In this document: positions 21,534 through 24,678 of the stretch, piece after piece
How the letters are laid out: each line of letters begins with the position of its first letter
How positions within the stretch are numbered: position 1 is the stretch's first letter
IMG/VR virus record: IMGVR_UViG_3300032291_003076
Location: 1-24,678 of that record
Strand: one strand, 5' to 3'
DNA from: a virus
DNA length: 24,678 bases
Notes under the pieces: generated by a model
Seen by the model: only the letters and a program-made list of their open reading frames with translations
What the model was told of the DNA's origin: nothing
Database searches by the model: none
Translations under genes and position numbers: made by a program

Positions 21534-21714
21534 AAAATCCCTCCGTGAGAACTCGCGGCGCATTGCTTTTGCAATCGTCGCGAACGATGACCACATCCCC
21601 GGGCGCGGTGAATCCGAGCTTCACCTGGTCGGGGCGAATCGAAACCACTTCGATTTCAATGCCGTACTTGGGGACAAAAATCTTCTGCCCCACCTTCCGG
21701 CCAAGAACCAACAC
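21481..21714 (-). CDS. csrA: CsrA/RsmA-type translational regulator
   Basis: The protein has 77 residues from GTG 21714, with AAGGAGG five bases upstream. The CsrA pattern is present from the first residue: MLVLGRKVGQKIFV, then IEIEVVSIRPDQVKLGFTAPGDVVIVRDD. Both RNA-contact arginines of the family are in place (Arg 6 and Arg 45, equivalent to Arg 44 of the E. coli protein). CsrA dimers bind GGA motifs in mRNA leaders, often over ribosome sites, and block or stabilise the message. The C-terminal 30 residues are a variable extension. As an early gene it may control host or phage mRNAs after infection. Confidence 0.88.
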   Translation of the reverse strand: MLVLGRKVGQKIFVPKYGIEIEVVSIRPDQVKLGFTAPGDVVIVRDDCKSNAPRVLTEGFYEREHGCKSGGERSPPG

Positions 21715-21742
21715 GAAAGCCTCCTTGCCGTCTCCGGCTCAT

Positions 21743-22171
21743 CTACCTTGATTTGCCGGACCTCTGCCGCTTCGTCTCCCGTGCGTCCGTGCGCGGGTGT
21801 TCCTTGCGTTTCCATCGAACTAGCGGCGACACACTTTCCCCGTAACGCTGCTTGGCAGAACGCAGTGCGTGAAGGCGGTCGAGCGTGTCGGTCGATTCAA
21901 CGAGCAACGTGCCGATCTTCTCGCGAAGGTCGTTGAGCTGCTCGCGGGCCTCGACAATGGCGTCGTAGATTGCTTCGCGGTCGCCAGCGGCGATCCGTTC
22001 GTCAATCGTCAGGTCGTCCGCCTCGTCAACGGTCAGCCGCGTCGTGGCGTGAACAGAGTTGAACGCTTGTCCCCACAGCGTCCACGCCACGCGGCTTACT
22101 TGGTTGACTAGCGAGACGAGAGCATCAGCATGGACAGCCCCGCCGGGCAGTGCGGGGCCTGCCAACGCCAT
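21743..22171 (-). CDS. Hypothetical early protein with a coiled coil
   Basis: The protein has 143 residues if it begins at ATG 22171; the longer frame above is low-quality and runs antiphase through the neighbouring gene. It overlaps the preceding gene by 64 bases. Residues 15-45 are hydrophobic and helical (LVSLVNQVSRVAWTLWGQAF). A charged coiled coil follows (EAIYDAIVEAREQLNDLREKIGTLLVESTDTLDRLHALRSAK). The C terminus is strongly basic (RWKRKEHPRTDARETKRQR), suited to nucleic acid contact. No family was recognised. Confidence 0.6.
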   Translation of the reverse strand: MALAGPALPGGAVHADALVSLVNQVSRVAWTLWGQAFNSVHATTRLTVDEADDLTIDERIAAGDREAIYDAIVEAREQLNDLREKIGTLLVESTDTLDRLHALRSAKQRYGESVSPLVRWKRKEHPRTDARETKRQRSGKSR

Positions 22172-22341
22172 CGGGCAAGTTGCCGACGCAGGTGTTTGGC
22201 CTGCGCTCGATGCGAGCGGTGGATTTCCAGCATGGCCTGCCGGATTTCCAACTGGGTTGGATCGTTGGGCTCGCGATCCGATTCGGCATCCGCGTCCATC
22301 GCAAGCTGCTGCTGAGTGATCGTCGTGATTTCGCCGTCCAT
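22108..22341 (-). CDS. First gene of the early operon: small hypothetical protein
   Basis: The protein has 77 residues from ATG 22341, with AAGGAGG seven bases upstream, one of the best ribosome sites in the window. The N terminus is acidic (DADAESDREPND) and a helix follows (QLEIRQAMLEIHRSHRAQAKHLRRQLARWRWQ). Its promoter candidate is at 22451-22479, giving a leader of about 100 bases. No family was recognised; early phage genes in this place often encode regulators or host-takeover factors. Confidence 0.65.
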   Translation of the reverse strand: MDGEITTITQQQLAMDADAESDREPNDPTQLEIRQAMLEIHRSHRAQAKHLRRQLARWRWQAPHCPAGLSMLMLSSR

Positions 22342-22450
22342 GGCTACCTCCTTGATTGCGAAGGATTGCCGCCGGCTTCCGCTTCGTTGCCATCTGGCGT
22401 TCCTTCGCCCTGTGGTTCCCGTCAACCGCGGTGGCTGACGTTGCGGCGGG

Positions 22451-22479
22451 ATATTACCCCTCGGGGGAAAATTAAGCAA
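22451..22479 (-). promoter_or_regulatory. Early leftward promoter
   Basis: On the minus strand TTGCTT (22479 to 22474) and TAATAT (22456 to 22451) stand 17 bases apart, a near-consensus sigma70 arrangement. The -35 box lies in the loop of a 12-bp inverted repeat whose right arm fills the spacer, as expected for a repressible promoter. Confidence 0.72.
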
Positions 22480-22495
22480 GAAGAATTTTCCCCCG
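22462..22495. promoter_or_regulatory. 12-bp inverted repeat, operator candidate
   Basis: The arms CGGGGGAAAATT (22462-22473) and AATTTTCCCCCG (22484-22495) are perfect with ten bases between them. They overlap the leftward promoter and lie just upstream of the rightward ferritin promoter candidate. A binding site for the HTH repressor at 23031-23279 is inferred. Confidence 0.65.
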
Positions 22496-22496
22496 G

Positions 22497-22526
22497 TTGC
22501 ATAAATCAAGAAAATGCTGATTATTG
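22497..22526 (+). promoter_or_regulatory. Rightward promoter candidate for the bacterioferritin-like gene
   Basis: TTGCAT (22497-22502) and TTATTG (22521-22526) are 18 bases apart, with TG one base before the -10. It is weaker than the leftward promoter. Confidence 0.42.
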
Positions 22527-22566
22527 TAGGCTCTGATGGTCGATTTCATTACGCAAAGGAGTAGCT

Positions 22567-23034
22567 ATGCCCACCGCCCCGACCGACGTTGTTGATGCTC
22601 TGCAAGCAAGTTGCCGCCTGCACTTGACCGCGGTTGAGCATTACACGAGCTTGGCCGCCCACCTTGAGCGATGGGGCTACAGCTTGGGGGACCGCTACCG
22701 CGTGGACGCAGACGAGGAAGCCGAGCACCTGCAGCGGGTCATGGGCCGGCTGGAATACTTCGACGTGGCCCCGTCACTGGACCACAAACTGCCAACGTGG
22801 CCGCGGCACGACTACGCTGGCATCTTGAACGCGAACCTTTTGCTCGAGACGGCGGCCGCGGCCGTCGAGCGGGCGAATATCGCGGTCTGCCGCGAGGCCG
22901 GCGACGAACAAAGTGCGCTCGTGTTCGTTGAACTGCTGGCCGGCAGCGAGGCGTCGATCAGTCGTATTGAGGCGACTCAGAAGGTTATCGAGGAAATCGG
23001 CCTCGACAACTACCTCGCGACGTTTGCCGACTAG
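22567..23034 (+). CDS. Bacterioferritin-like protein with an incomplete di-iron site
   Basis: The protein has 155 residues from ATG 22567, with AAGGAG six bases upstream. It aligns along its length with bacterioferritin: HLTAVEHYTSLAAHLERWG, then DEEAEHLQRVMGRL, LLLETAAAAVERANIAVC, and the family ending EEIGLDNYL. By comparison with E. coli Bfr, Glu 51, His 54 and Glu 94 are kept, but Glu 127 and His 130 are both Ser here. Glu 18 is replaced by His 19, and the haem Met 52 is Ala. Ferroxidase activity of the usual kind is therefore doubtful. The four-helix fold may still form a cage or serve another role. It is the only plus-strand gene besides the integrase and looks like a moron or lysogeny gene. 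Confidence 0.8.
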   Translation: MPTAPTDVVDALQASCRLHLTAVEHYTSLAAHLERWGYSLGDRYRVDADEEAEHLQRVMGRLEYFDVAPSLDHKLPTWPRHDYAGILNANLLLETAAAAVERANIAVCREAGDEQSALVFVELLAGSEASISRIEATQKVIEEIGLDNYLATFAD

Positions 23035-23279
23035 CCCACCAGCTTGGTCACGGTGACGTTAAGGGCCTTGGAAAGCCGCAAGGCGGTCCCAAGGCTTGGG
23101 CTTGTGTGCCCTACGAGAATCTTCCACAGAGTGCCGTAGGTGACTCCTGCCTCTGTGGCGAGTTGCCGCCTGTCCATGCCCCGTTTCGCCGCCATGGTTT
23201 CCAGCTTGCGGCCGAACTCGCATATCTCGACGCTACGCGGCCGTCCTGCCCGCGAACGTGTCTTGTTGCTTGCAACCAT
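23031..23279 (-). CDS. Cro/C1-type HTH repressor
   Basis: The protein has 82 residues from ATG 23279, with GGAGG five bases upstream. Residues 22-80 form a small XRE-type five-helix domain with the helix-turn-helix at about 38-57 (RQLATEAGVTYGTLWKILVG), then PSLGTALRLSKALNVTVTKLVG. The N-terminal 15 residues are basic (NKTRSRAGRPRS). There is no C-terminal peptidase domain, so LexA/RecA-type cleavage is not expected. Position beside the attachment region and integrase suggests the lysogeny repressor. Its stop overlaps the stop of the convergent ferritin-like gene at CTAG. Confidence 0.82.
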   Translation of the reverse strand: MVASNKTRSRAGRPRSVEICEFGRKLETMAAKRGMDRRQLATEAGVTYGTLWKILVGHTSPSLGTALRLSKALNVTVTKLVG

Positions 23280-23291
23280 CCGTTCCTCCGT

Positions 23292-23314
23292 GATTCACGC
23301 CAATCGCTTGAATC
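23292..23314. promoter_or_regulatory. Inverted repeat upstream of the repressor gene
   Basis: GATTCA (23292-23297) and TGAATC (23309-23314) face each other across 11 bases, 13 bp upstream of the repressor start. An operator for autoregulation is possible. Confidence 0.35.
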
Positions 23315-23315
23315 G

Positions 23316-23347
23316 CCGCCACTCCCCCCGTAAGGTGGGAGTGGCGG
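23316..23347 (-). terminator. 11-bp hairpin after the tRNA 3' end
   Basis: CCGCCACTCCC (23316-23326) and its perfect complement (23337-23347) enclose ten bases. In minus-strand sense it follows the tRNA fragment by five bases, like a tRNA gene terminator, though without a T-run. Confidence 0.48.
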
Positions 23348-23352
23348 ACGAA

Positions 23353-23403
23353 TACACCCCGCTGGGCTCGAACCAGCAACCTTCGGTTCCGTAGACCGAT
23401 GCC
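23353..23403 (-). other. 3' part of a tRNA-Arg(ACG) sequence: probable phage attachment core
   Basis: In minus sense this folds as an anticodon arm (TCGGT / CTACGGA / ACCGA, anticodon ACG), a five-base variable region (AGGTT), a T arm (GCTGG / TTCGAGC / CCAGC) and the acceptor 3' strand GGGGTGT plus A. No matching acceptor 5' strand (ACACCCC) or D arm lies upstream, so it is not a complete tRNA. tRNA 3' halves are the usual crossover region for tyrosine integrases, and the integrase gene is 220 bp away. Confidence 0.72.
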
Positions 23404-23446
23404 GCACCGGAGCCGTAGGCAGTGACTACTGGAACCGTAGGCCGTG
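23385..23446 (+). repeat. Three related direct repeats with CCGTAG core (arm-site candidates)
   Basis: Copies start at 23385, 23409 and 23431. The last two match at 14 of 16 bases (GGARCCGTAGGCMGTG); the first, inside the tRNA part, is weaker. The spacings of 24 and 22 bp are about two helical turns, consistent with integrase or excisionase binding. Confidence 0.5.
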
Positions 23447-23463
23447 TTTACGGAACTGAAGCG

Positions 23464-23485
23464 ACCCACCCGTTAAATAGTGGGT
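23464..23485. repeat. 6-bp inverted repeat with ten-base A/T-rich centre
   Basis: ACCCAC (23464-23469) and GTGGGT (23480-23485) enclose CCGTTAAATA. It lies between the att region and the integrase start and could be an operator or a leader hairpin for the integrase message. Confidence 0.4.
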
Positions 23486-23624
23486 TTGTGCCGGTTGTCT
23501 GGGGGGGTTTATTCGTCTACCGGCCAAACGGACTATTGGCCCACCCTATCCACTCCATGAAGGAGCGAGGCAGGCGTCGGAGGGATCGCAGGAGCAAGCC
23601 CCCGGCACAACAAAATGCGTATCA

Positions 23625-24524
23625 ATGTATTCACGAAATGGGCCGCAGACGCTTGGAGCGTATGCGGCGAATTACAGTCTCTTACGAGACGTGCGGCCGG
23701 AAACGGTTCGCCAGTATCAGATCACCGCCCGCCTTTACGAGCGGTGGGCCGGCGGCCCCGCTCGGCTTGACGAGCTGGACGAGCAGAGCATTTCCGCCTG
23801 GCTTCGCGACTACGCCGCCAGCGGCGTCGAGCCGGAGACGGTTCGCAGCAAAAAGGTCGGGCTGTTGGCCTTGTGGCGGGCCGCCGCGGATGAAGGTTTG
23901 TGCGACCCCCCGACTCGCCGCGTCCGCTCAGTGAAGGTGCCGTACAAGGCACCCACATGCTGGGATTGGAACGAGATTACGATGCTGCTGGACGCCTGCC
24001 GGTCGCTCAAGCGGTGGCACCGGACGGGCCTGCGGCGGTCGGCATGGTTTGATTTGGCTATCCGCATTGCTTGGGACACTGGGCTACGGCAAGGGGACCA
24101 GTGGGCACTGCCGGTTTCGATGGTCCGGCCGGACGGCACCATCGCCATGTCACAGAGTAAGACGGGGAGGGCCGTCATGTGCCAGCTCTCGCCGTCCACG
24201 ATGGCCGCGGTGCGGCAGTCGCTCGAGGTCGCCCCCCGCGAGCTGCTGACGCCGTGGATGGCTTCACACGAGACTTTTGACGACCAGTTCAAGCGGCTGG
24301 TTGGAAAGGCGGGCATCCGGCCCGGGACGTGGAAGTGGGTTCGGCGGGCTTCGGCCACGGACGTCGAGATTCAGACGCCGGGATCGGCGTCGGCCCACTT
24401 GGGCCACGTTCCCGGCTCGCGGATCGCGGAGCGGAATTACCTCGACCCCGCGCAGCTCCGGCGGAATGTCGCGACCCCTCGCGAGCTTGTGCTTTCCGCG
24501 TTTCAAAATAGGGGCGGGGCATAG
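23625..24524 (+). CDS. int: Tyrosine recombinase integrase
   Basis: The protein has 299 residues from ATG 23625. An N-terminal SAM-like core-binding domain is at about 8-95 (LGAYAANYSLLRDVRPETVRQYQITARLYERW, then a VRSKKVGLLALWR helix). The catalytic domain follows at about 110-285, with Arg 155 (DTGLRQGD), Lys 179 (QSKTGR), Arg 240 (KWVRR), His 261 (LGH) and Tyr 272 as nucleophile. The first His of the HxxR motif is Lys 237 here, a change I associate with integrases of planctomycete elements. There is no good ribosome site near the start. It would recombine the tRNA-like core at 23353-23403 with the host tRNA-Arg gene. Confidence 0.9.
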   Translation: MYSRNGPQTLGAYAANYSLLRDVRPETVRQYQITARLYERWAGGPARLDELDEQSISAWLRDYAASGVEPETVRSKKVGLLALWRAAADEGLCDPPTRRVRSVKVPYKAPTCWDWNEITMLLDACRSLKRWHRTGLRRSAWFDLAIRIAWDTGLRQGDQWALPVSMVRPDGTIAMSQSKTGRAVMCQLSPSTMAAVRQSLEVAPRELLTPWMASHETFDDQFKRLVGKAGIRPGTWKWVRRASATDVEIQTPGSASAHLGHVPGSRIAERNYLDPAQLRRNVATPRELVLSAFQNRGGA

Positions 24525-24570
24525 GGATGGGCAGGGCAGGGCGGTCGGGTTGACGTATGTCAAGCGACCG

Positions 24571-24610
24571 GCTGTGACGGCTCCTGACGGCTCCTGACGG
24601 TCTGTGACGC
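24571..24610 (+). repeat. Four TGACG repeats in 10-bp phase downstream of the integrase
   Basis: TGACG occurs at 24575, 24585, 24595 and 24605, and again in phase at 24635; the two middle 10-bp units are identical (CTCCTGACGG). A TTGAC-GTAT-GTCAA inverted repeat lies just before (24550-24563). Binding of a protein on one helix face is suggested. Confidence 0.55.
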
Positions 24611-24678
24611 TGCCGCGAGCAGCGGCGGCGGCCTTGACGCTACGGGGGCCTTCGGGAGAGATTCGGGCCTTGGGTGGA

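Larger units (their letters stand above)
23280..23624. other. 345-bp integration/regulatory gap between repressor and integrase
   Basis: The gap has no convincing gene. It contains, in order, an inverted repeat next to the repressor start, an 11-bp hairpin, the tRNA-Arg 3' part, three related direct repeats and a further 6-bp hairpin. The order and contents fit an attachment site with integrase-binding arms. Confidence 0.6.

Noticed and set aside
22172-22393. Longer N terminus for the gene ending at 21743
   Set aside because: This part runs out of phase through the gene at 22108-22341, which has a much better ribosome site and codon pattern; the start at 22171 was preferred.
23353-23440. A complete functional tRNA-Arg gene
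   Set aside because: The anticodon and T arms fold, but no D arm or acceptor 5' strand pairs with the 3' end, so only the 3' part is present.

Overview
The window looks like most of a temperate, long-tailed (siphovirus-type) phage of a Planctomycetes-like host. The DNA is G+C-rich. Nearly all genes lie on the minus strand in one tightly overlapped series with ATGA, GTGA, TTGA and TAATG junctions. The planctomycete assignment is an inference. It rests on the integrase subfamily (a Lys replaces the usual first His of the HxxR motif), the GACC-type cysteine-rich module in a tail gene, and the general look of the structural proteins. I could run no database search.

Layout, read from right to left (the direction of transcription). 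(1) 23.0-24.7 kb is the lysogeny/integration region: a plus-strand tyrosine integrase, a minus-strand HTH repressor, and between them a 345-bp gap holding the 3' part of a tRNA-Arg(ACG) sequence (probable attP core), direct repeats and hairpins. (2) 22.3-23.0 kb is a switch region. A sigma70-like leftward promoter is overlaid by a perfect 12-bp inverted repeat and drives the early operon; the opposite strand carries a bacterioferritin-like gene. (3) 17.2-22.3 kb is the early operon: two small unknown genes, a CsrA homologue, a Sak4-like AAA ATPase, an ssDNA-binding-like protein carrying an SSB tip motif, several small genes, a replication-initiator-like gene with three palindromic iterons inside it (probable replication origin), and a RuvC-like nuclease. 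(4) 13.4-17.2 kb holds the large terminase, a group of exported, lipid-anchored and membrane small proteins, and a gpW-like gene. (5) 9.2-13.4 kb is the head module: portal with an extra C-terminal domain, a protease-scaffold-capsid fusion, and a DUF2190 decoration protein bracketed by two strong hairpins. (6) 0-9.2 kb covers neck and tail: completion proteins, tail-tube candidates, gpG/gpT-like chaperones in two frames, the tape measure, and distal tail proteins, two of which have cysteine-rich N termini.

How the parts fit. The repressor probably acts on the 22.45-22.50 kb operator to shut off the leftward operon. CsrA may add translational control. The initiator-like protein, ATPase, SSB-like protein and RuvC-like nuclease would form the replication/recombination set acting on the iteron origin. 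Extended -10 sequences occur in three of the few gaps in the late genes. No endolysin and no small terminase subunit were recognised.

Most notable observations: the iteron origin inside the initiator gene; a GAGTATTTCGA motif repeated seven times (one copy with a changed first base) on both strands and in several reading frames; a phage bacterioferritin homologue that has lost half of its di-iron ligands; a phage CsrA; and an attP-like core that lies between two phage gene blocks, which suggests an unintegrated genome form.
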